Positions 45,218-53,777 of a stretch of DNA of 64,000 nt are shown in pieces (the first letter of the stretch is position 1; each line of letters starts with the position of its first letter). The notes beneath the pieces are model-generated. The model worked only from the letters and a program-made list of their open reading frames with translations. It had not been told where the DNA came from and did not search any database. Source of the stretch: DASQZK01 sp963809925 (GTDB lineage: Bacteria > Bacteroidota > Bacteroidia > Bacteroidales > GCA-2748055); assembly GCA_963809925.1 (NCBI GenBank), contig CAWELH010000008.1, positions 248,001-312,000 of the forward strand, written 5' to 3'. The position numbers were made by a program, and so were the translations under genes.

Positions 45218-45249
45218 GGCTGAAGGAAAATATATCAGATCTGCCTCGG
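45218..45249. repeat. Intergenic element sharing GGCYGAAGGA...ATCTGCCTCGG with 35386-35412
   Basis: GGCTGAAGGA, then 11 bases, then ATCTGCCTCGG, 79 bp before rluB. The second copy of the word pair lies upstream of mdh. Confidence 0.45.
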
Positions 45250-45268
45250 TAATACGGTTCAAAAATAT

Positions 45269-45276
45269 TATTTTTG
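45269..45276 (+). promoter_or_regulatory. -7 box TATTTTTG of the rluB-era-der unit
   Basis: Exact TAnnTTTG, 51 bp before the rluB ATG. Confidence 0.5.
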
Positions 45277-45327
45277 CAGGCTTTTTGCTAATGAAAAAGC
45301 CTTTTATATTATTTCATTCAAAAATAA

Positions 45328-46491
45328 ATGAGAAACAATAACACCGGTGATGATTCCAAAAATCACAGAAAAGACAGCAAGAGACCTTATCGTCCGGAGA
45401 ATAACAGGGATGGACAATCGCATTCAGAAGGCCGGAGACCAGAGCGGTCATCTGATAGAGACAGCAATGCATACCGTGGTTCGGAACGATCATCAAGAGC
45501 AGTCGGTGGGAGAAAAGAAGGCCCGGCCTGGAAGAAACCTGAAGGGAATAAATACGGACAACCCTCAGGCAGGACAGGTGACAAAGAAAATGTTGCCCCT
45601 TCCCGGTCGTCGGAAGGCAGCGAAGATAAGCCGGATCGCAGTTTTGGCCCGAGGCCATATCCGGAAAAGCCCTATGGGAGCAATCGCCGTCAGCTGTCAA
45701 ACCGTAGAGGTAAACGACCACGGATCAGTACCTCAAAATCAGGAAAGGCCCCGACACCTTCTTCCAAAAACGACGGAACAACAAGGCTTAATAAATACAT
45801 CGCTCATGCCGGTATCTGCTCACGCCGCGAAGCCGATGATCTGATAAAGGCCGGACTCGTGATGATTAACGATAAAGTAGTGACTGAAATGGGTGTGAAG
45901 GTGAATCCCGGCGATGTGGTAAAATACAATGGTGAAAAGCTTAGATCTGAGAAAAAAGTCTATCTGCTTCTTAATAAACCTAAAGATTTTGTAACCACCA
46001 ATGATGATCCGGAAGGTCGGAAAACTGTCATGGAACTCATAAAAAATGCCTGCGATGAAAGAGTCTACCCTGTAGGGCGGCTCGACAGGAATACGACCGG
46101 TGTTTTGCTTTTTACAAATGATGGAGGGCTGGCAACAAGGCTTACCCATCCAAAATATAATGTGAAAAAGATCTATCATATCTTTCTTGAGGAGGAGATG
46201 AAGGAGGAAGATCTGAAGAAACTGGCCGAAGGTGTCACCCTGGACGACGGTTTCATCCAGCCCGATGCCGTTAGTTTGATCAGCCAGGAAAAGAAGAAGG
46301 AAATCGGCATGGAGATACATTCGGGTAAAAACCGCATCGTGCGGCGGATGCTTGAACACCTCGGATACAAGGTTATCAGGCTCGACAGGGTGATTTTTGC
46401 TGGTCTTACCAAGAAAAATCTTCCTCGCGGCAAATTCCGTTTTCTCACTGAAAAAGAAGTCAATATGTTAAAGATGAATGCTTTCGAATGA
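45328..46491 (+). CDS. rluB: rRNA pseudouridine synthase with a long basic N-terminal extension
   Basis: 387 residues. The first 150 are a low-complexity Arg/Ser/Gly/Lys-rich region, likely disordered and RNA-binding, as in many Bacteroidota homologues. An S4 domain (TRLNKYIAHAGICSRREADD) and the RsuA/RluB/E/F catalytic core with GRLDRNTTGVLLFTNDG (catalytic Asp) and GKNRIVRRMLEHLGY follow. It modifies a uridine in rRNA, most likely 23S U2605 by RluB analogy. Its stop overlaps the era start by 4 bp (ATGA). Confidence 0.9.
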   Translation: MRNNNTGDDSKNHRKDSKRPYRPENNRDGQSHSEGRRPERSSDRDSNAYRGSERSSRAVGGRKEGPAWKKPEGNKYGQPSGRTGDKENVAPSRSSEGSEDKPDRSFGPRPYPEKPYGSNRRQLSNRRGKRPRISTSKSGKAPTPSSKNDGTTRLNKYIAHAGICSRREADDLIKAGLVMINDKVVTEMGVKVNPGDVVKYNGEKLRSEKKVYLLLNKPKDFVTTNDDPEGRKTVMELIKNACDERVYPVGRLDRNTTGVLLFTNDGGLATRLTHPKYNVKKIYHIFLEEEMKEEDLKKLAEGVTLDDGFIQPDAVSLISQEKKKEIGMEIHSGKNRIVRRMLEHLGYKVIRLDRVIFAGLTKKNLPRGKFRFLTEKEVNMLKMNAFE

Positions 46492-47381
46492 TGACTACAG
46501 GAACAGTTCATAAAGCAGGTTTCGTCAATATACTCGGAAATCCGAATGTTGGAAAATCAACCATTATGAACGGGATGGTGGGTGAAAAAATAAGTATAAC
46601 CACTGCAAAGGCGCAGACCACCCGTCACCGGATCCACGGAATAGTAAACGGGGACGATTACCAGATCGTGTATGCTGATACACCAGGCATCCTCAAACCC
46701 CGGTACAGGCTTCAGGAAAGTATGATCAAAGCTTCCAGGTCAGCACTTAACGATGCTGATATCATTTTGTATGTTACGGATGTAAATGAAGAAGCTGCCA
46801 TCATTCCTGAATTTGCTCAAGCATTGATTAACACGGAAACTCCTGTTATCGTCATCCTGAATAAAGTTGACCTGTGCAACCAGGAAAAGGTAGAACAGCT
46901 ATATGAAGCCTGGATGCAGATCCTTCCGAAAGCTGTTTTCATCCCTATGTCGGCAACAAAAAATTTTAATCTCGACCGGTTATTTAATATTGTACTCGAG
47001 AAGCTGCCGGAAAACCCGCCGTTTTATCCAAAAGACGCCATTACCGATAAATCGGAACGGTTCCTCGCTGGTGAGATCATACGTGAAAAAATATTGCTGA
47101 ACTACCGCCAGGAAATCCCGTATTCCACCGAGATCGAGATTGAAGAATTCCATGATGAAGCCAAGATCATCAGAATGCGGGCAATAGTATATGTGGAACG
47201 GGAAACACAGAAAGGCATTATTATCGGTAAGGGAGGATTATCATTAAAAAAGGCTGGCACCCAGGCCCGCATCGATATGGAAAAATTTTTTGGGAAAAAA
47301 GTATTTCTGGAATTGTACGTCAAAGTCAGAAAAGACTGGCGAAATAACGACCGGATGCTGAAAGGCTTCGGTTACAGGTAA
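46488..47381 (+). CDS. era: GTPase Era
   Basis: 297 residues. G1 GNPNVGKST (about 17-25), G3 DTPGI, G4 NKVD, G5 SATKN, then the KH RNA-binding domain with GIIIGKGGLSLKKAG (about 245-259). Era binds the 3' end of 16S rRNA and helps assemble the 30S subunit. It is translationally coupled to rluB and followed by der after 11 bp, forming a ribosome-assembly unit. Confidence 0.97.
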   Translation: MMTTGTVHKAGFVNILGNPNVGKSTIMNGMVGEKISITTAKAQTTRHRIHGIVNGDDYQIVYADTPGILKPRYRLQESMIKASRSALNDADIILYVTDVNEEAAIIPEFAQALINTETPVIVILNKVDLCNQEKVEQLYEAWMQILPKAVFIPMSATKNFNLDRLFNIVLEKLPENPPFYPKDAITDKSERFLAGEIIREKILLNYRQEIPYSTEIEIEEFHDEAKIIRMRAIVYVERETQKGIIIGKGGLSLKKAGTQARIDMEKFFGKKVFLELYVKVRKDWRNNDRMLKGFGYR

Positions 47382-47392
47382 AAAGGACAAAA

Positions 47393-48700
47393 ATGCCAAA
47401 CATTGTTGCGATCGTAGGAAGGCCAAACACTGGTAAATCAACATTCTTCAACAGACTGACCGAAACCCGGTCAGCTATCGTTCATGAAACCAGCGGAGTA
47501 ACCCGTGACCGGCATTATGGCATGACAATCTGGAACGGAAGAGAATTTTCCATTATCGATACGGGCGGATATGTTGCCAATTCGGATGATGTTTTCGAGG
47601 AAGAGATCAATAAGCAGGTAATGCTGGCCATCGATGAAGCCGAAATAATTGTTTTCCTCGTGGATGTCAACAGCGGCATCACGGATCTGGACAACGCTAT
47701 TGCCTCAATCCTCAGAAAATCAGAAAAAAAGGTTCTTGTCGTGGTCAATAAGGTTGATGGCGGGGAAAAAATGCCATACATCCATGAATTTCATTCCCTG
47801 GGATTGGGGGAATTGTACCCGATCTCAGCTGCCAATGGCAGTGGCACAGGTGAACTTCTTGATACTATCGTTACCATGCTGCCTTTCCAGGAAAATCAGC
47901 AGGAAGAAGAAGAAATCCCAAGGTTCGCCATCATTGGACGCCCTAATGTGGGAAAATCTTCACTGATCAATGCACTGATCGGGGAAGAAAGAAATATCGT
48001 AACACCTGTAGCCGGCACCACGAGAGACTCCGTGAATACAAGGTACAGAAAATTTAACCACGATTTTTACATCATTGATACGGCCGGACTGAGAAAGAAA
48101 GGAAAGGTGTCGGAAAATATTGAATTTTACTCGGTGATGCGTTCAGTACGAGCCATCGAGAATGCCGATGTTTGCTTACTGATGCTGGATGCCGAGAGAG
48201 GCATTGAGAGCCAGGATGTCAATATTTTCACACTGGTTGAGCGAAACCGGAAAGGCATCGTCATTCTGGTCAACAAGTGGGACCTTGTTGAAAAGGACAC
48301 CAATTCGGTTAAACAGTATGAACAGGCTATACGTAAACGACTTGAACCATTCGACGATGTGCCTGTTATATTTACCTCCGCCATTACAAAACAGCGGATT
48401 CAGAAAGTTCTGGATATAGCCATGGAAGTATATCATAACCGGATGCAGAAAATCCCCACTTCAAAGCTGAACGATGTGATGCTGGCTGCCATAGAAGCGT
48501 ATCATCCTCCAGCGGTGAGAGGTACCTTTATCAAGATCAAATATGTGACGCAGCTCAGAACCCATGCTCCTTCTTTCTTGTTTTTCAGTAACCACCCTGA
48601 GCACATCAAAGAGCCCTACCGACGCTATCTTGAGAACAAACTTAGAGAGAATTTTAACTTTACGGGTGTACCCTTGCAACTATTTTTCCGCAATAAATAA
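47393..48700 (+). CDS. der: Ribosome-associated GTPase Der (EngA)
   Basis: 435 residues with two tandem GTPase domains (G1 GRPNTGKST at about 9-17 and GRPNVGKSS at about 180-188; DTGG and DTAG G3 motifs; NKVD and NKWD G4 motifs) and a C-terminal KH-like domain. Der is needed for 50S subunit maturation. The layout is classical and complete. It ends the rluB-era-der unit; a lipoprotein gene follows after 48 bp. Confidence 0.97.
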   Translation: MPNIVAIVGRPNTGKSTFFNRLTETRSAIVHETSGVTRDRHYGMTIWNGREFSIIDTGGYVANSDDVFEEEINKQVMLAIDEAEIIVFLVDVNSGITDLDNAIASILRKSEKKVLVVVNKVDGGEKMPYIHEFHSLGLGELYPISAANGSGTGELLDTIVTMLPFQENQQEEEEIPRFAIIGRPNVGKSSLINALIGEERNIVTPVAGTTRDSVNTRYRKFNHDFYIIDTAGLRKKGKVSENIEFYSVMRSVRAIENADVCLLMLDAERGIESQDVNIFTLVERNRKGIVILVNKWDLVEKDTNSVKQYEQAIRKRLEPFDDVPVIFTSAITKQRIQKVLDIAMEVYHNRMQKIPTSKLNDVMLAAIEAYHPPAVRGTFIKIKYVTQLRTHAPSFLFFSNHPEHIKEPYRRYLENKLRENFNFTGVPLQLFFRNK

Positions 48701-48748
48701 TAAGTACCTCCTTTCAGGAGTTAGGAATTTTAGGTAATTTACCCTGGA

Positions 48749-49306
48749 ATGAAAAACGGTCTCAACATATCAGCAGCTTTCTTACTCCTCACGGTACTGT
48801 TTGCATCTTGTGAGAAGATACAGAAATACCCTGATACCCCAACGATCGACTACAAGGGTTTCACCCTTTACCAAACGCAGGACGCCCTTGGCAACAATAT
48901 TCTCCTTGGGGAGCTGGAAATTAAATTTACCGACGGAGACGGCGATATCGGCATTGAACAGCCCGATTCATCAGGCCTGGCAGATACGCTTAAATACAAT
49001 CTTTTCCTTAACCTTTGGACCTTCACCAACAACTCATGGAAAGAAATCGAGGATGACGCTGAAATTCAGAATTTCAGAATACCCTATATCGAGAGGACCG
49101 GGCAGAATAAGACCCTAACCGGTACCATAACTGTTGACCTCGAATATAAGACGATCGACTACGATACCATCCGTTATACTTTCTACCTTCTGGACAGGCA
49201 GTTCCACCACAGCAATGTGGATACCACTGAGACGATCATCTTCACGGGTATTAATCTGAATCCTGTCAGTGGTTTCGGCACCTCTCAATCGCAAATTATT
49301 TGGTGA
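48749..49306 (+). CDS. Bacteroidota lipoprotein of unknown function
   Basis: 185 residues. The lipoprotein signal ends LFASC (Cys about residue 21). The mature part is beta-rich with FTDGDGDIGIEQPDSSG near residue 60, a pattern often seen in uncharacterised Bacteroidota lipoproteins. No enzyme motif is seen. The stop codon TGA lies inside the word TTTGGTGATCC, the first unit of the downstream repeat region, so the repeat may have set the present C-terminus. Confidence 0.75.
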   Translation: MKNGLNISAAFLLLTVLFASCEKIQKYPDTPTIDYKGFTLYQTQDALGNNILLGELEIKFTDGDGDIGIEQPDSSGLADTLKYNLFLNLWTFTNNSWKEIEDDAEIQNFRIPYIERTGQNKTLTGTITVDLEYKTIDYDTIRYTFYLLDRQFHHSNVDTTETIIFTGINLNPVSGFGTSQSQIIW

Positions 49307-49432
49307 TCCACCTTCGCTAACCGCGTGCCGCCTTAGCTTTAGCGGTGGCGCAAGCTTCGGCGGACGCGGTTTGGTGAATTGGTGATCCACCTTTGCTGAA
49401 GTTTCGGCGGACGCGGTTTGGTAATTGAGGAG
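49301..49432. repeat. Two-copy GC-rich direct repeat with hairpin
   Basis: TTGGTGATCCACCTTYGCT occurs at about 49301 and 49379. Each copy ends in TTCGGCGGACGCGGTTTGGT, at about 49357 and 49403. The first copy also holds a strong inverted repeat (CCGCGTGCCGCC from 49321 / GGCGGACGCGG to 49369). The DNA is much richer in GC than its surroundings. No gene is seen. Confidence 0.8.
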
Positions 49433-49449
49433 TGACCTAAAGAACAGCA

Positions 49450-49505
49450 CTAACTTCCTAACTCCCTAGCTTCCTAACTCCCTAACTTCCTAACTTCCTA
49501 ACTTC
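49450..49505. repeat. Seven-copy 8-bp tandem array (CTAACTYC)
   Basis: Seven contiguous 8-mers of CTARCTYC, ending 11 bp before the phosphatase stop at 49516. The same word family occurs at 1210-1250 and 1325-1370. Confidence 0.9.
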
Positions 49506-49515
49506 TCTCTCCATC

Positions 49516-52500
49516 TCAAATCTTAATCCCCATAAACAGCACATCATCCACCTGCTCCAGGTCTTCTTTCCAGAGCATGAAATTGCTTTTCACATAATTA
49601 TACTGTTCTTCCATGGCTTTATCATGAATGTCGCGCAATAGGTTTTTCAGCCTTACCATTTTGAATTTTTTGCCTAGCGGACCTCCAAACTGGTCAGGAT
49701 AACCGTCGGAAAACATATACACGAGATCGCCTTTGGAAAGCTGGAATCCTTCATCCCTGAATACTTTCTCATCGGAGTCCTCTTCAAAATGTCCGCCGAC
49801 AGAATTTCTCGAACCCCTTACGTAGACCTGTTCACCATTGATATAAAGGATCAGTGGTCGCATGGCAGATGCCACCCGGAGATACATTGTTTTCAGATCT
49901 ATTTCAGCAACGATGATATCCATTCCGTCATTGGATTTCTCTGCTTCCACATTCTGGTTAAGTGCTTCCTGGATTTCCAGATCGAGGGTTTCAAGAATGC
50001 GCGACGGGGAGCGGACATCGGGACGCGAACAGATATCTTTGATGAGTGTAGTACCGATCATAGACATGAAGGCACCCGGAACACCGTGTCCTGTAGAGTC
50101 GGCGCAAACAATCACGAACTTGTTGTCCCACAACCTGTCGTACCAGTAAAAGTCTCCACTAACTATATCCCTCGGCTGATAATAGACGAAACTCCCTGAG
50201 AAGGTGTCTTCAAGTCTTTTAATGGGAGGAAGGATACTTGCCTGAATCCGCTGTGCATAGTTGATACTGTCGGTGATGTCCCTGTTTTTGTTTTCAATCT
50301 CTTCCTTCTGCTCCATTACTTCACGAGTACGCTCATCCAGTGCCTTCTGCAGGTATTCCTGTATTTGCTTCTGTTTTCTCTCCCTGAGTTTGATAATGAT
50401 AAAGACGATGCTGATCACGATAAAGATCATAAGAAGGATGAACCAGCCGGCTTTCCAGATCGGAATCTTGATATGGATCTCCAGGCGCAGAGGTGTTTTA
50501 GTACAAACACCATTTTCATCGCAAGCTTTCAGCAAAAAGACATAGTCACCATCCTCCACCCGGCTGTAATTAGCCACCGGAATATTTGAAGGTTCCGACC
50601 AATCATCATATCCTTCAAGCTTATACTGATAAAGGACGCCATCCGGTGATTTAAAGTTAATGCCGATAAAGTCGATCCTGATCTTGTACTTCTTGTAGGG
50701 AAGATATACCGGCTTGCTAAAATCATAGTCCTTATCGGAGATCTTCAGGGAGGTTATATTTAGCTGTGGCGGGATGGTATCTATTATGTCTCGTGAAGGG
50801 TCGTACATGATAAGCCCCCTGGATGTTCCGAAAACCAGATTATCCTCATTATTGGTGATAACTGCGTTAAAGTTGCAGTCTGCGCTGATGCCGTCCTCGA
50901 CACTATAAGGTCTGATATTGCCGGTACTTGAATTAATCTTACTGATCCCCAGGCGGTGTCCTGTCCATATTAGTCCATTTGCGTCCGTGGCAATACTGTA
51001 ACAGAAATTTGATCTTAGTCCGTCATCGGATGAATAATGGTAAGGATTATCGGCAGAAAACCGGAAAACGCCGTCTCCGTTTGTGCCTGCCCACAGGTCA
51101 CCCTGCTGGTCTTCGGTAATAGTAATAAACTCCAGTTCTGCCTTACCTTCGATACCCATCAGTTCACCTGTTGTAACGTTAAAAAGTCCGTTACTTCTGG
51201 TGGCAATCCATACATTCTTTTGTCGGTCAATAAAGATGTCCCTGATCTTGTTATGCGGCAACCCTTCTGATGTAGTATAGTGTTGGCGTTCACCGGTCCT
51301 GCTATTAAACATAAAGATTCCGCCGTTCGTAGCCACCCACACGGTATCGCCACTGCCTCTGATGGCATTTATCGTATTTTCAAGTGAATTTTTTGACCTG
51401 TACATCAGCCGGCTTTGTCTGGAATCCTTATTCATAGTATAGACACCACTTCGTGCTGTACCGATCCAGATGGTCCCTCCGGTAGTGGAATAGAAAGCCG
51501 TAAACTGGTCGTCGGGCAATCCATTGCGGGAATCAAGGGTGATAACTTTTTTGGTCCCTGGCCTTGTGATCAGGATCCTGTCTTCACCGCCAAGCCAGTA
51601 CATACTATCCACCTGTAACAGGGATAGAATATTATCGTTAAATGAGCTGGTTTCAAATGAATAAAATGAAAAAGCCTGATCTTTCAGTGTGAAAAGCCCT
51701 TCACCGATGGTACCAAACCACAAATCTCCTTCATTGTCCCTGAATAAACAACTGGTAAAATTACCGCCAAGACCTGTAGCCCGGTCAAAATGAAGAGTCC
51801 GGAAATAACTGTCGTCCTTTCTGGAATGGATGAGTTCATAAATGCCCTCACCCATGGTACATATCCATAGATTGCTGTTCTCATCTTCGAAGACATCCTT
51901 AATATTGGCATATTCCAGCCCGAAATCCTTACCTATCTTCCTGATGACATAGGAGTGAATATCTCCTTTTCGTGTTTGCAGGAGAAAGAGTCCCTGGTCT
52001 TCGGTTCCCACCCAATAATGGCTATGATTGAGTCCACATTGGATGCTTTGGATCCGGGTATAAGGAATATCTTCAAATCTCCCTACCAGTTCGAGTCCAG
52101 AGAGATCGGAAGATATATGGTACATAAAGAGCCCGTCGAAAGTACCAAGCATGAGGTCGTCTTCAGGGGTGATACAAAGTGAGGAGATGAGCTGTCCTTC
52201 CAGCCCGTTCTTAAGAACAGTGAGTTCGTTCTCAGCACTCATCCTGATGACACCTTTCGTCTGGGTGGCAATGATGATCGCCGCATCCGAGGTTTCCCCG
52301 ATGCCGTTAATCTTTCCCCGGTTTTCCATCGGAATATTCACCATGTGAAAACCAGCCTCACCGAGAACAGCTACCTGTCCGTCGTCGAAGCCAAACCATA
52401 CCCGATTCCTGCTGTCACAATAGCTCGATGTGACGGGTGATTTGGGTAGGGTATCACCAGGGAAATCCTGTGTGAATGTAAACCCATCGTAGCGGCAAAT

Positions 52501-52680
52501 GCCTTCGCCGGTACCTAGCCAAAGGTAACCATGGGAATCCTGGGTGATATTGTAGATAAAATTATCACACAGACCCTGCTCAGCGTTGAAATTGAGAAAA
52601 CGGAAATTCTGCGAGAGAACGTGCCCCCCAAAGAATAGAATAACGATAGATGCTAATATCTTATGCTTAAAGAATTTCAA
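49516..52680 (-). CDS. reg_prop beta-propeller sensor with SpoIIE-type PP2C phosphatase
   Basis: 1054 residues. Signal peptide; about 12-14 two-component-regulator propeller repeats (WLGTGEGICRYDG, WFGTIGEGLFTLKD and similar; residues 25-640); a Y_Y_Y domain (about 680-745); one membrane helix (about 753-775); a coiled coil; and a cytoplasmic SpoIIE/RsbU phosphatase (about 820-1054) with SGDFYWYD, ADSTGHGVPGAFMS and FSDGYPDQFGG. It should sense a periplasmic ligand and dephosphorylate a partner, perhaps an anti-sigma antagonist; none is visible nearby. It is the last gene of the minus-strand surface-protein cluster, 21 bp after the previous gene. Confidence 0.92.
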   Translation of the reverse strand: MKFFKHKILASIVILFFGGHVLSQNFRFLNFNAEQGLCDNFIYNITQDSHGYLWLGTGEGICRYDGFTFTQDFPGDTLPKSPVTSSYCDSRNRVWFGFDDGQVAVLGEAGFHMVNIPMENRGKINGIGETSDAAIIIATQTKGVIRMSAENELTVLKNGLEGQLISSLCITPEDDLMLGTFDGLFMYHISSDLSGLELVGRFEDIPYTRIQSIQCGLNHSHYWVGTEDQGLFLLQTRKGDIHSYVIRKIGKDFGLEYANIKDVFEDENSNLWICTMGEGIYELIHSRKDDSYFRTLHFDRATGLGGNFTSCLFRDNEGDLWFGTIGEGLFTLKDQAFSFYSFETSSFNDNILSLLQVDSMYWLGGEDRILITRPGTKKVITLDSRNGLPDDQFTAFYSTTGGTIWIGTARSGVYTMNKDSRQSRLMYRSKNSLENTINAIRGSGDTVWVATNGGIFMFNSRTGERQHYTTSEGLPHNKIRDIFIDRQKNVWIATRSNGLFNVTTGELMGIEGKAELEFITITEDQQGDLWAGTNGDGVFRFSADNPYHYSSDDGLRSNFCYSIATDANGLIWTGHRLGISKINSSTGNIRPYSVEDGISADCNFNAVITNNEDNLVFGTSRGLIMYDPSRDIIDTIPPQLNITSLKISDKDYDFSKPVYLPYKKYKIRIDFIGINFKSPDGVLYQYKLEGYDDWSEPSNIPVANYSRVEDGDYVFLLKACDENGVCTKTPLRLEIHIKIPIWKAGWFILLMIFIVISIVFIIIKLRERKQKQIQEYLQKALDERTREVMEQKEEIENKNRDITDSINYAQRIQASILPPIKRLEDTFSGSFVYYQPRDIVSGDFYWYDRLWDNKFVIVCADSTGHGVPGAFMSMIGTTLIKDICSRPDVRSPSRILETLDLEIQEALNQNVEAEKSNDGMDIIVAEIDLKTMYLRVASAMRPLILYINGEQVYVRGSRNSVGGHFEEDSDEKVFRDEGFQLSKGDLVYMFSDGYPDQFGGPLGKKFKMVRLKNLLRDIHDKAMEEQYNYVKSNFMLWKEDLEQVDDVLFMGIKI

Positions 52681-52701
52681 ACCGCTATGATTTTTCTGGA
52701 A

Positions 52702-53673
52702 TTATTCCACTTTTCTTACCCCTATGCTGTACTTGTATTTAGGCACACCTCCAATGGGGCTTGTAAAAAACTCAATATTCTCGCCATACTGGTTTTTCAC
52801 GTAGACAACCACATTATTGTTTTTTACGATGGGAGGGGCTTTTTTCTTAATAAATTGTATGTCAAGGGAAGTATTTTTTTCTTCTTCAAAGATTTTAAAT
52901 TCTCCCTCAGCCCAGTTATTTTCATTGGATACCGGGCAGGTCTGACCCTTTCTTGCCACTGATACTACCCGTATAAATCCATCACTGTCCCAGTCAAAAT
53001 CATAAAGTTTCACTGTAACTGTGCGATCATCGACATAAGGATAGATATGGGAGACTTCCTCCGCAACATTGTACATGCGGAAAGAATATTCGAAAGCGAG
53101 GGCATTGCCTCCTTCGATTGAAATGCGCTCCGTTGGTGAGGAACTAAGGAAATAACGGTACAGGTTGCCATCGTCACCGGAGATGCCCTCGCAAATGATT
53201 TTCAATACTTTCCCGTCGTATTTCTCCACATATTCACCTTCTGTGGGATTGAACGGACCTAAAACATACCAGCTCTTATCGTAACGGTTATCCTCGCCAA
53301 ATGTCTTGGTAGCCAGGAGGGTCCCGCTTTTATACTCGCCAACGGGATCGATTCCCTGAGCATCGGGATTCGACCAGCATCCTGTTCCTCCATATATCGA
53401 ATAGGTCACCTTCGTATTCCAGACACCGGCGATCTCATCAACCTCACCGCCAACATCCGGATCATAAATCCAGACAAAGACTGGTTTACTATAATCCTTG
53501 GGCAACAGGAAAAAAAACGTCTGGGAAAAATCGTCGTCACCCCAGCTTGTCTCCGCCTGCCGTCCGAATGTCATCAGATATGGAATATTCTCCTCAATGT
53601 TGGGTACTGGTTGAGCATAGGCTGAAGCCATACAGGAAAGAAACAATGAGACGAATAGTAAATATAACTTCAT
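52702..53673 (-). CDS. Secreted protein of unknown function
   Basis: 323 residues with a clear signal peptide (cleavage after AYAQ, about residue 21). The mature part is beta-rich; it contains VWIYDPDVGGEVDEI and LYRYFLSSSPTERI but no motif I recognise. No sorting domain is evident, so a periplasmic location is likely. It lies between a PKD/PD40 protein and the reg_prop phosphatase in a run of same-strand genes, so it could supply or modify the signal sensed by the phosphatase; this is a guess from position only. Confidence 0.7.
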   Translation of the reverse strand: MKLYLLFVSLFLSCMASAYAQPVPNIEENIPYLMTFGRQAETSWGDDDFSQTFFFLLPKDYSKPVFVWIYDPDVGGEVDEIAGVWNTKVTYSIYGGTGCWSNPDAQGIDPVGEYKSGTLLATKTFGEDNRYDKSWYVLGPFNPTEGEYVEKYDGKVLKIICEGISGDDGNLYRYFLSSSPTERISIEGGNALAFEYSFRMYNVAEEVSHIYPYVDDRTVTVKLYDFDWDSDGFIRVVSVARKGQTCPVSNENNWAEGEFKIFEEEKNTSLDIQFIKKKAPPIVKNNNVVVYVKNQYGENIEFFTSPIGGVPKYKYSIGVRKVE

Positions 53674-53777
53674 ATAAAATTTTCGTTGACAAATTTTTCA
53701 ATCATAAAATTCCTCTAAAATAACCAAAATTCAGCCGGGCATCGGACCCGGCAAGAAAAAACTCTGTTTAAATCACC

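Larger units (their letters stand above)
44990..45327. other. Gap between divergent glmM and rluB
   Basis: 338 bp without a gene. It holds the recurring word pair at 45218-45249, a possible hairpin CTTCGG (about 45199-45204) / CTGAAG, and the -7 box of rluB. The glmM-proximal part is plain AT-rich DNA. Confidence 0.5.
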
